Origin: Anaerolineae bacterium
GTDB lineage: Bacteria; Chloroflexota; Anaerolineae; 4572-78; J111
Length of the DNA: 64,000 bases
Direction of reading: 5' to 3'
NCBI GenBank assembly: GCA_022071955.1
Contig: JAJVIM010000001.1
Coordinates: 1-64,000, forward strand
The first letter of the stretch is position 1. Each line of letters starts with the position of its first letter. Made by a program: the position numbers and the translations under genes. The notes under the pieces are model-generated. The model saw only the letters and a program-made list of their open reading frames with translations. It ran no database searches and was not told the DNA's origin. Below, piece by piece: positions 44,215-51,175 of the stretch.

Positions 44215-44925
44215 TTAACACGGCACCGCCTTTAGCGCCTCGTAGGCGATTTGCAGCGCGTCGCGCACCTTTTTCACCGGCTCGAGCGGGTCGGCCCCGG
44301 CCTGTAGTTCGGCGGGCGAGGGCGTTGCGGCGGACAGGTCCGGCAGCTCGATCGGGTCCTGTCCCACAATTTCCAGCAGCATGTTGATCAAATCGATCAG
44401 CGGTTTGATGCCCTGCATCGCGCCGGTCAAACTGGCCATCGATGTTTCGGCGTTGCTCTGCGCGCACAGCATCGCATCGAGCAGCACCGGGTTGCCCTGC
44501 GCCGCGTTCAAATCGATGCCTAACTGAAAGTTGAGCACGCTTTCCACGGCGGCGATCATGCAGTTGATGTAGCCCAAAATTAGCTGCAAAATATCCCGCA
44601 CCATTTTCACAATGGGGCACGGCCCCAACACAATGTCCAGGCAGCCGGCCATCCCGTCGATGGCCTCGATGACTTTGCCGGCGTTTTGCGGGTTGAGCGG
44701 GCTGGAAATGAAATCCTTGAGCGATGACACCACCTGCAGCACTTTGAACAAACAGTGCATGCTGGCCAGCATCGGCGTAAGTTGCAGCATCAGGCTGTGG
44801 GCCAGCGCGCAATCGGTGGGCGGGCCGTCGGCAATGTTAACCAGCGATTGCAACTGCCCCCCAAACGGCAGCGATACGGTGAACGGTTCAACTTTGGGAA
44901 TATCCGGGCACGGAATTTGAGCCAT
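44215..44925 (-). CDS. Helical Cys-containing eCIS protein of unknown role (236 aa)
   Basis: Starts MAQIPCPDIPKVEPFTVSLP at ATG 44925. The sequence is rich in hydrophobic helices (LMLQLTPMLASMHCLFKVLQVV, ILQLILGYINCMIAAVESVLNF) and has about nine Cys residues. No family is recognised. It lies between the spike gene (gp5-like) and gp25, where other loci carry a PAAR tip protein, but it lacks PAAR features. It could be a hub accessory or a cargo chaperone; this is positional inference. Confidence 0.55.
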   Translation of the reverse strand: MAQIPCPDIPKVEPFTVSLPFGGQLQSLVNIADGPPTDCALAHSLMLQLTPMLASMHCLFKVLQVVSSLKDFISSPLNPQNAGKVIEAIDGMAGCLDIVLGPCPIVKMVRDILQLILGYINCMIAAVESVLNFQLGIDLNAAQGNPVLLDAMLCAQSNAETSMASLTGAMQGIKPLIDLINMLLEIVGQDPIELPDLSAATPSPAELQAGADPLEPVKKVRDALQIAYEALKAVPC

Positions 44926-44994
44926 GAATCTTCTTAACCTGAGTTTGATAAGGAATGACAATTAAATAAGTTCTGCGGTTGGTTATCATCGTTA

Positions 44995-45075
44995 AATGCG
45001 TAGTCCGTAATTCGTAATTTGGGTTGCCGGCTGCGAATTACGTTTTACGCATTACGCATTACGCTTTAACCAGTA
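44995..45075. repeat. Heptamer tandem-repeat tract 5
   Basis: AATGCGTAGTCCGTAATTCGTAAT units at 44995-45018 and inverted GCATTACGCATTACGC near 45050-45066, giving 7-bp periodic direct repeats and potential stem pairing. Located between the spike gene and the helical protein gene. Confidence 0.75.
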
Positions 45076-45121
45076 ATGCGGAAGTTATTCAATTTTTGAT
45101 CCGCATCGTGTCCAAAATAAA

Positions 45122-45619
45122 TTAAATCGGTGATGGGGCCAGCGCCACCGGCCGGCCGTTGATGATCACATTGGGCGCTTGAATCTGGATGGTGCCCATG
45201 CTGCGAATAACAATTGACCCGTTGGATAGCTCAACCAGATTGCCGTGAGCGTCCTCAATGCGAACGTAACCCGCGTCGCCGCTGGACACCTCCGGGTCGT
45301 ACAGGGTAATCTGGTGGCCGTTCACCGAGCGCAGCAGTCGCTCGCGGCGGTCGGTGGAGGGCGATGTCGCTTCGCCGTTCCACAGAAAGCCCAGCACATA
45401 CGGTTTTTCCACGTTGCCCTGTTCAAACGCTACCAGCACATCGTCGTCAGGTTCCGGCATAAACCACGCGCCGCGATTGCCGCCGGACATAAACGCGGCC
45501 ACCGGGGCCAGGTAAGTTTCGCTGTTGTCGCCCATAAATTGCAACTGCACCCGAATCCGGCCCATTTCGTCCGGCTCGCTGATGACTTTGGCCGGGACGA
45601 CGCCATATATTTTGCTCAT
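45122..45619 (-). CDS. gp5/gpV-like spike protein (Afp8 C-terminal equivalent)
   Basis: A 165-residue protein with an OB-fold start (IYGVVPAKVISEPDEMGRIRVQLQFMG) and the phage baseplate V / VgrG core (PVAAFMSGGNRGAWFMPEPDDDVLVAFEQGNVEKPYVLGFLWNG). A short beta-prism follows (GHQITLYD, VELSNGSIVIRSMG, IQIQAPNVIING). It forms the membrane-piercing spike. In Afp and PVC particles the gp27 and gp5 parts are one protein; here the gp27 part is the separate upstream gene, 3 bases away. Confidence 0.92.
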   Translation of the reverse strand: MSKIYGVVPAKVISEPDEMGRIRVQLQFMGDNSETYLAPVAAFMSGGNRGAWFMPEPDDDVLVAFEQGNVEKPYVLGFLWNGEATSPSTDRRERLLRSVNGHQITLYDPEVSSGDAGYVRIEDAHGNLVELSNGSIVIRSMGTIQIQAPNVIINGRPVALAPSPI

Positions 45620-45622
45620 CGG

Positions 45623-46894
45623 TTATCCTTCCAGCTCTTCGCGCCGCGCTTTGAATTTGGTGCGATACCCGCCATCGCTGATGGTGTGGGTGGTTTCGGT
45701 GACAAAATAGGTACCGCTGAAACGGTCGCCCAGGCCGGTGATTTCTACTTTGCGCCCGGCCCGCAAATCCGGCAGGCCGATGGTTTCGCCGGTGGCTTCG
45801 ATCATGCCTTTGTGCAGTTCGCGCAGAATGCGCTCGGCCCAGTCATCGGCTTCCTGCTGATTGTGAACCGGCTTGTCGGTGACAATTTCACGGCGGTTGC
45901 CAAACGCCTGCACCAATCGCTGCTGGCGAGCCTGTTCGGCCTGGTCGCGGCGCGGAATCAAGTCGGCCCAGCTTTTTTTGCCCTCCACCCGCTTGTTGCG
46001 CTGCCGGTCCCAGCCGAGCACCACCACCTCTGACACCTGGCGGGCGGTGGTCAGCGTGGGCTGAAACGACAGCAGCGAGCGGCCCCATTCCAACAGGTAA
46101 GTGGGCGCGTCGGGGCTGGTTGACGGGCCAAAGTAGATATGCGGGTCGGGTTCGCCCTGCTCGTTGGTTTCCAGCAGCACCAGCTCGTAATTGCGCCGCC
46201 GGGCGCGCTCCATCAAAAAAACAATGTCGTAGCGGTTGTTCATAAACACGTAAGTGTCTGGCGTTTCGCGGCGGCGGGCCTCATCGCTCACGCGGATGTC
46301 AAAACCGATGCCCGGCCGGTTTTGCTGGGGCCGGTTGCGCCCAATTTCCACGGCGATGTCGCTGTCACGTTTACCTTCCCAGGCGTAGGTGTGCTGTTCG
46401 GCGCGGAAACAGTGCAGCAGGTTGAGGCCGCGCACCGTCAGCGTTAGCCCGCCCTGTTCGGGAAAATTTGGTTCGAGGGCGAGAATTTGGCCTTTGAGCA
46501 TCAGTTGCAGCCGGTTCACGTAACCCATCGACAGTTCGATATACGTGCCGGGGTCGAAAATACCGGCAAATTCGTCGCGCGACGGCGGCTCGTACTTGGG
46601 CCGCATCCCCCGCAGCGACTCGCTGAAGTCGCTTTCGTAATTGCTGATGACCAGCTCAAACGAGTCGATCTCTTCCACGCTGTCGCGGTAGGTAACCTGA
46701 ATTACGTCGCGCACCACTTCCGGCGGCAGGTTGCGCAGATTTTGCGGCGTCGCGCCGAAACAGGCCCGATTGGCCGCCGTGCCATCCGACAGCCGCACCT
46801 GAAATTTGGGCACAAAAAAGGTTTCAAACGGCCCGGAGTCGGCGGAGGCCTGATCGTTGAACGGCAAGCGATAAACGGGCGTGCTGGTCACCAT
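45623..46894 (-). CDS. gp27/gpD-like hub protein (Afp8 N-terminal equivalent)
   Basis: A 423-residue hub protein resembling phage late control D: VTYRDSVEEIDSFELVISNYES near the start, YIELSMGYVNRLQLMLKGQILALEPNFPEQGGLTLTVRG in the middle, and a C-terminal GLPDLRAGRKVEITGLGDRFSGTYFVTETTH. It sits between the LysM adaptor and the spike with 5- and 3-base gaps. It should form the trimeric hub on which the tube is built. Confidence 0.88.
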   Translation of the reverse strand: MVTSTPVYRLPFNDQASADSGPFETFFVPKFQVRLSDGTAANRACFGATPQNLRNLPPEVVRDVIQVTYRDSVEEIDSFELVISNYESDFSESLRGMRPKYEPPSRDEFAGIFDPGTYIELSMGYVNRLQLMLKGQILALEPNFPEQGGLTLTVRGLNLLHCFRAEQHTYAWEGKRDSDIAVEIGRNRPQQNRPGIGFDIRVSDEARRRETPDTYVFMNNRYDIVFLMERARRRNYELVLLETNEQGEPDPHIYFGPSTSPDAPTYLLEWGRSLLSFQPTLTTARQVSEVVVLGWDRQRNKRVEGKKSWADLIPRRDQAEQARQQRLVQAFGNRREIVTDKPVHNQQEADDWAERILRELHKGMIEATGETIGLPDLRAGRKVEITGLGDRFSGTYFVTETTHTISDGGYRTKFKARREELEG

Positions 46895-46899
46895 CGGCG

Positions 46900-47580
46900 T
46901 TACCCCGGCAAATTCAGAATCGAGCCGGGCGTCAACGCCAGCGGATCATCGATATTGTTAAATTCGGCAATTTCCCGCCACCGGCCCGGATCGTTGAAGG
47001 CCCGGTTGGCTACTTCGTCCAGCGTGACGCCTTCTTCAATCAGCACCACCTGCTCTTCGGTGGCGGCCACCAGATCGGTCAGCGTCTGGTATTCGCGCAG
47101 TTTGACGGTGAGTGTGGCCCGCAGCGGCACGCCGCGCGGGCTGAACAGGGTAAATTTTTGGGTGACGTTTTCCACCAAACAGCGAAAGCCGTGCTCGCGC
47201 AGTTGGGTGTCGCCGCGGCGCAGGTTGGAGCCGGGAAAACCTTCGTCGCCCCAACTGAACAGGCAGATCGGCGGCGCTTTGAGCGTGGGGTCGATGCGGA
47301 TGAGCTGGTAGAATTGGTCGGTGAGCAGGGTGACGGGTTTCATGCCGGCGTCATCGCCCATGCCAAATTCGGTGGTGTCGAAAAACAGATCCAGCGAAAC
47401 GGTTTCGGCCCCGCCGCGCACAAACTGCTGTACCGGCATATCCAGCCCCGGAATACCGATTTCAGCGTACTGCACGGTTTTGTTGAAGGTGAACTCGGTG
47501 GGGTTGTACTGCACCTCCAAACTGGGGCCGGGCGATAAATCCGCGTTGAGGCGGGTGAAACGAGCGCGGGCAAAACTCAT
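46900..47580 (-). CDS. LysM-containing tail adaptor (Afp7-like)
   Basis: A 226-residue protein. The N-terminal part (LEVQYNPTEFTFNKTVQYAEIGIPGLDMPVQQFVRGGAETVSLDLFFD) is the common eCIS LysM-peptidoglycan-binding-type adaptor. The C-terminal LysM-like module is GVTLDEVANRAFNDPGRWREIAEFNNIDDPLALTPGSIL. It likely joins the tube to the hub, as gp53-type proteins do. Its ATG overlaps the TGA of the 70-aa gene (ATGA). Confidence 0.92.
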   Translation of the reverse strand: MSFARARFTRLNADLSPGPSLEVQYNPTEFTFNKTVQYAEIGIPGLDMPVQQFVRGGAETVSLDLFFDTTEFGMGDDAGMKPVTLLTDQFYQLIRIDPTLKAPPICLFSWGDEGFPGSNLRRGDTQLREHGFRCLVENVTQKFTLFSPRGVPLRATLTVKLREYQTLTDLVAATEEQVVLIEEGVTLDEVANRAFNDPGRWREIAEFNNIDDPLALTPGSILNLPG

Positions 47581-47789
47581 GCCAGCCCCAGCCCTTCGGC
47601 GCGGCTGCGCTGCGCGCCCTGTTCCAGCCGCCGGTCAGACTCGCGCCGGGCGGCGAGGATGTCTTTGCGCTCCAGCTCATCCATCATCGCCGCCACGAGC
47701 CGGCGGGTCAACTCCGGTGAGAGCAGTACCTCCGAATCGACGGTGTGGATGGTGCTGAGCATGGTGTTAATGTAAAATTCAGCCGGCAT
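47577..47789 (-). CDS. Small eCIS protein (70 aa, position of Afp6)
   Basis: Sequence MPAEFYINTMLSTIHTVDSE... ends in a charged helix (LERKDILAARRESDRRLEQG). It has a good GAGAGGAA site and is coupled to the LysM gene by an ATGA overlap. Position and size equal the small Afp6/DUF5908-type genes of other eCIS loci, but the sequence match is weak. It is probably a baseplate or tube-initiation accessory. Confidence 0.65.
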   Translation of the reverse strand: MPAEFYINTMLSTIHTVDSEVLLSPELTRRLVAAMMDELERKDILAARRESDRRLEQGAQRSRAEGLGLA

Positions 47790-47842
47790 AGGTTCCTCTC
47801 ATATTGAATCATCTAACCCAAAATTACTGAGAGAGCGTTTTT

Positions 47843-47998
47843 TGTGCCCCTCCCCCAACCCCCTCTCCACTTTGTGGGGAGGGGGCTAAGTTGAATTGGT
47901 GTGGTTTTGGCCGGCGTCACCGGCCAAAACCACACCACAAATCTTTTCTCCCCCTTCTCCCCATTGGGGAGAAGGGGGTTGGGGGGATGAGGGGATCC
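47843..47998. repeat. Intergenic palindromic element, copy C
   Basis: C-rich and G-rich flanks (CCCCTCTCC / GGGGAGGGGG and CCCCCTTCTCCCC / GGGGAGAAGGGGG) surround perfect 18-bp arms (47897-47914 and 47920-47937) with a 5-base loop. The first 11 bases of the arm (GGTGTGGTTTT) match copy A. It lies at the 3' end of the tube 2 gene within the eCIS operon. Confidence 0.88.
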
Positions 47999-48003
47999 CC
48001 CGC

Positions 48004-48558
48004 CTAACTAAACAACGACCCAATCGTCTCCGCGGCGGACGAGACCGTGCCGATAAAACTGCTCAGTGAGGTGCGGGCCGGCGAAATCAGGGCCAGCCCC
48101 TCGTGCACAATTTCCAGTTCTTCGATGGCCACCGCGCTTTCGGCGGCGTTGAGCGATGGCCCGCGGTATTTGGTGGGAATACCCCGGTAAAAGGCCCAGA
48201 TTTTAACCGGCTGGCGATCATCGTTTTGCAGAGTGATCAGCCCATCGCGCCGTTTGCCGCGCCCCAAAATAAAGCCGTTGTGCCAGGCCCACAAATCATC
48301 ATTGGTGGTGATACCCCGTTTAAGTTGAATGGGGCTGGTGCTGGCCCGTGTCGGAAATTTGAGCACGGCGCTGTTGTTGCCGCCTTCTTTGTATTCCTCC
48401 ACCTCGAGCGTACTTTCCAGTCCGCTACACTCGCTGAAGCCGGCGGCGGCAAAACGGTCGAGCTGTCTGACGGCGGTCATCAACTCCGCCGAAGAATCGA
48501 GCAGGGTGATGGAAAAGTTGTAGGCCAGATACGGGTCTTTGCGACTGCCAATGCTCAT
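48004..48558 (-). CDS. Inner tube protein 2 (Afp5-like, gp19 family)
   Basis: A 184-residue tail-tube protein: DPYLAYNFSITLLD, FSECSGLESTLEVEEYKEGGNN, IQLKRGITTNDDLWAWHNG and EELEIVHEGL are typical of the T4-gp19-like family. It is longer than the 148-residue tube 1 because of a C-terminal tail (ISPARTSLSSFIGTVSSAAETIGSLFS) that may contact the LysM adaptor. Its ATG overlaps the stop of sheath 2 (ATGA-type). Confidence 0.93.
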   Translation of the reverse strand: MSIGSRKDPYLAYNFSITLLDSSAELMTAVRQLDRFAAAGFSECSGLESTLEVEEYKEGGNNSAVLKFPTRASTSPIQLKRGITTNDDLWAWHNGFILGRGKRRDGLITLQNDDRQPVKIWAFYRGIPTKYRGPSLNAAESAVAIEELEIVHEGLALISPARTSLSSFIGTVSSAAETIGSLFS

Positions 48559-50516
48559 GTAACCACTCCCGTCAACTCGGTCAGGGTTAATTCATCTTCG
48601 GTGCGGCCCACCCGCACAACCACAAATTCAGCCGGACGGACAATCGCCACGCCCACGTCGATGACCAGCCGGCCCAGCGCCACCTGATCGGCGGGATTGT
48701 TGCCGGCATCGCAGCGCACAAAAAACGCCTCTTCCGGGCCGGCGCCCACCAGCGCTCCGCGCTGCCACAGCGCCGTTAAAAAACCGGCCACCGTCAGTGA
48801 AATCGACTGGCGCAGGGTGTCGCTGTTGGGTTCAAACACCAGCCACTGCAGTGACAGTTCGAGCGCCTTTTCAATCATCAGCAGCGTGCGCCGAACATTG
48901 ACAAAACGGAGCTGGCTGTTGCTGCTGACCGTGCGCGCGCCGAACACCCGAAAGCCGCGGCCGGGCAGCGCCCGCAGGGCATTGACGCTGGCCGGGTTGA
49001 GCACGCCCTGCCAGGCTTCGTTGACCGGCTCGGTGAAGCCCTGCATCCAGGCCAGCAGCGAGTTGGCCGGGGCCACGTGCACCCCCAGCGACAGATCGGT
49101 GCGGGCGATGAGGCCGGCCACGTGGCCGCTCGGCGGGATGGGCCGGACAAGCTGGCCGCCCAGCCGCAGCGGATCGACGACCAGCAGCCACGGGTAGTAC
49201 AGCGCGGCAAAACTTGAGTCGAACTGCTGTCGCCATTGCAGCACCCGGCTGGGGTCGATGGCGGCGGCGCTGGCCGCGGGCAGCGGGTCGAGCAGGGCCA
49301 CCCGGTCGGCCTGGCTTTCGCAGTGGCGGATCAGCGCCTGCTGCACGGTCAAAATCTCGCTGTCGCTGAACGCGGGCGGCTGCTCGGTTACATCCGGGCA
49401 GAGACCCGGCGGCAGCGGCGTGGGCGCGGGCGGCGCGGGCGGGTCGAGGCAGGGGTCGAGGGTTGGCGGCGGCAGCGGCGCGCTGGCCGGCGGCGGCGCG
49501 GGCCGGATCATAATATCGGGGACGGCCACCAGCGCTGCTTCATCGACAATTTCCAGCGCGCGCAGTCCGGCGCGTTCCGGCAGGCCGGTTTCGCCGGTAA
49601 AATCGGTCACGCTCAAATTTGTCAGCCCATCGGTGCCGCATTGCAGCGACAGCACCCCGGCCTCAAGCTGGCTCGATGTGGCGGTCACATCCGGCAGCCA
49701 GCCGGCCCACTGCGGCGGGGTCAGCCCGGCGTGCAGGTCGATGACTGAAATTGCGGCCGCCGGGTCGCTGGCGACGGCAGTAACCACGTAACGCTCGTGC
49801 GCGGGCGACAGCGACAGGTCGGCATATATTTTGACCAGCCGCCGCTGTTCGTAAACCGACAGCGAAAAGGTGACCGTTTCCAGATCAATCGGCTGGGTCA
49901 AATCGAACACCGGGTCGCCGGCAAAGGCCGGCACCAGCTTCAGCGGGACGGCCCAACTCAGCCGCCGGAAAACCGGGTCGATGGCGGTGATCTCATGCAC
50001 GGCGCTGATGACGCCGGAGGCGTTGGCCTGAAACAGCCGCACCAGCGAGCCAACGGCAAACCCAACCGTGCCGCCCACCACCGAGGCCGAACCGTCGGTG
50101 GGCTGCGGGCCGGTGGTTTGTGTGGCGGCGGCCAGCCCCGTCCCCAGCCGCACCTGCACCCGGTTGCCCCAGCGGCCGGGACTGGCGGCCAGCAACCGCA
50201 GCGTCGGCGCGCCGTCCATCCCCAAAAATTCACCGGCGGCAGTGGCGGCGTCCGGCGCGGCAATGCGCACCACGAAACAGCGGTCGCCCCCATTTTCAAA
50301 AAAAGCCTTTACGGCATAGGCCAGGTAGCCATACGGCACAAACTGGCCAAACATCGCCTGAAACTGCCGCCACGATTCGATGGGCAGCGGGCGGTGGAGC
50401 GGGCCGCGCTCGGCCAGGCCAATGAACGCGGCAATATCGGTGCGGATGGCGGTGATGCCACGGCGAGTGCTATCGGCCCACTCAAAATAAACGCCGGGGG
50501 TCTGGTAACTGGGCAT
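48555..50516 (-). CDS. Contractile sheath protein 2 with Pro-rich insertion
   Basis: A 653-residue sheath protein: YQTPGVYFEWADSTRRGI at the N-terminus, FIGLAERGPLHRPLPIESW and YLAYAVKAFFENGGDRCFVVRI, and the conserved C-terminal sheath domain (HVAGLIARTDLSLGVHVAPANSLL, GFRVFGARTV, FVNVRRTLLMIEKALELSLQWLVFEPN). Between about residues 335 and 385 lies a Pro-rich insertion (APPPASAPLPPP, DPPAPPAPTPLPPGL), probably exposed on the particle surface. It is paired with the tube 2 gene downstream. Confidence 0.94.
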   Translation of the reverse strand: MPSYQTPGVYFEWADSTRRGITAIRTDIAAFIGLAERGPLHRPLPIESWRQFQAMFGQFVPYGYLAYAVKAFFENGGDRCFVVRIAAPDAATAAGEFLGMDGAPTLRLLAASPGRWGNRVQVRLGTGLAAATQTTGPQPTDGSASVVGGTVGFAVGSLVRLFQANASGVISAVHEITAIDPVFRRLSWAVPLKLVPAFAGDPVFDLTQPIDLETVTFSLSVYEQRRLVKIYADLSLSPAHERYVVTAVASDPAAAISVIDLHAGLTPPQWAGWLPDVTATSSQLEAGVLSLQCGTDGLTNLSVTDFTGETGLPERAGLRALEIVDEAALVAVPDIMIRPAPPPASAPLPPPTLDPCLDPPAPPAPTPLPPGLCPDVTEQPPAFSDSEILTVQQALIRHCESQADRVALLDPLPAASAAAIDPSRVLQWRQQFDSSFAALYYPWLLVVDPLRLGGQLVRPIPPSGHVAGLIARTDLSLGVHVAPANSLLAWMQGFTEPVNEAWQGVLNPASVNALRALPGRGFRVFGARTVSSNSQLRFVNVRRTLLMIEKALELSLQWLVFEPNSDTLRQSISLTVAGFLTALWQRGALVGAGPEEAFFVRCDAGNNPADQVALGRLVIDVGVAIVRPAEFVVVRVGRTEDELTLTELTGVVT

Positions 50517-50523
50517 AATCAGC

Positions 50524-50970
50524 TTACGCGCCTAAAAATTCCAGCTCAACCAGTTCAACGCAGATTTCAATGCTTTCAATGGCCACATCGTTGCTGGTGG
50601 CGTTCATCATCGCGCCTTCGTATTTGCAAATCCAGCCCTCGTTAAAATTCCAGCGCAGCACCTCGTTGCGGTCTTCGTCCTGCAAAATGATGGCCCCGTT
50701 GCGCCGCTCCACGGAACCGTTAAGGCCGACGGCGTACCACTCGTACAGGTCGCTGCTGTTGGTGTAGCCGCGTTTGAGGGTGATGTTGTTGAAAGTGCGC
50801 TTGGCGCTGAGCTTGCGCGGGTGCATCGGGTCGGTGCCGTTGCGGTATTCGGTCTGTTCGATGGTGGCGGTTAAGCCGTTGGCTTCGCTAAAGGCGGCTA
50901 CCGTGGTGTTGTCTATTTCCACCCGGTAGTTATACGCTCTGAAGGGATCGTTTCTGTCTCCTACTGGCAT
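50524..50970 (-). CDS. Inner tube protein 1 (Afp1-like, gp19 family)
   Basis: A 148-residue tube protein: PVGDRNDPFRAYNYRVEID, FSEANGLTATIEQTEYRNGTDP, ITLKRGYTNSSDLYEWYAVG and NDVAIESIEICVELVELEFL. It is the standard length for the main tube subunit. AAAGGAG precedes the ATG. It should stack as hexamers along the tail, with tube 2 as the variant near the baseplate. Confidence 0.95.
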   Translation of the reverse strand: MPVGDRNDPFRAYNYRVEIDNTTVAAFSEANGLTATIEQTEYRNGTDPMHPRKLSAKRTFNNITLKRGYTNSSDLYEWYAVGLNGSVERRNGAIILQDEDRNEVLRWNFNEGWICKYEGAMMNATSNDVAIESIEICVELVELEFLGA

Positions 50971-51000
50971 GGGTTGCTCCTTTGAAAATAGGATTGATTA

Positions 51001-51142
51001 ACCCTCACCCCCCGGCCCCCTCTCCCGGCGGGAGAGGGGGAGTTATTTTTGGTGGTTGACGCCGGCGCGCAGCGCCGGCGTCAACCACTTCTTTTTCATC
51101 CCTCCCCCTGTCGGGGGGAGGGGTTAGGGGAGGGGGTCAGTG
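51001..51142. repeat. Intergenic palindromic element, copy D
   Basis: CCCCCTCTCCC / GGGAGAGGGGG flanks, a central hairpin with perfect 17-bp arms (51052-51068 and 51072-51088) and GCA loop, and a closing CCTCCCCC / GGGGGAGG hairpin. It sits directly behind the sheath 1 gene and before tube 1 in the direction of transcription. Confidence 0.88.
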
Positions 51143-51175
51143 ACTTGTATTTGTCAAAATTACAGGTCGTCTTCT

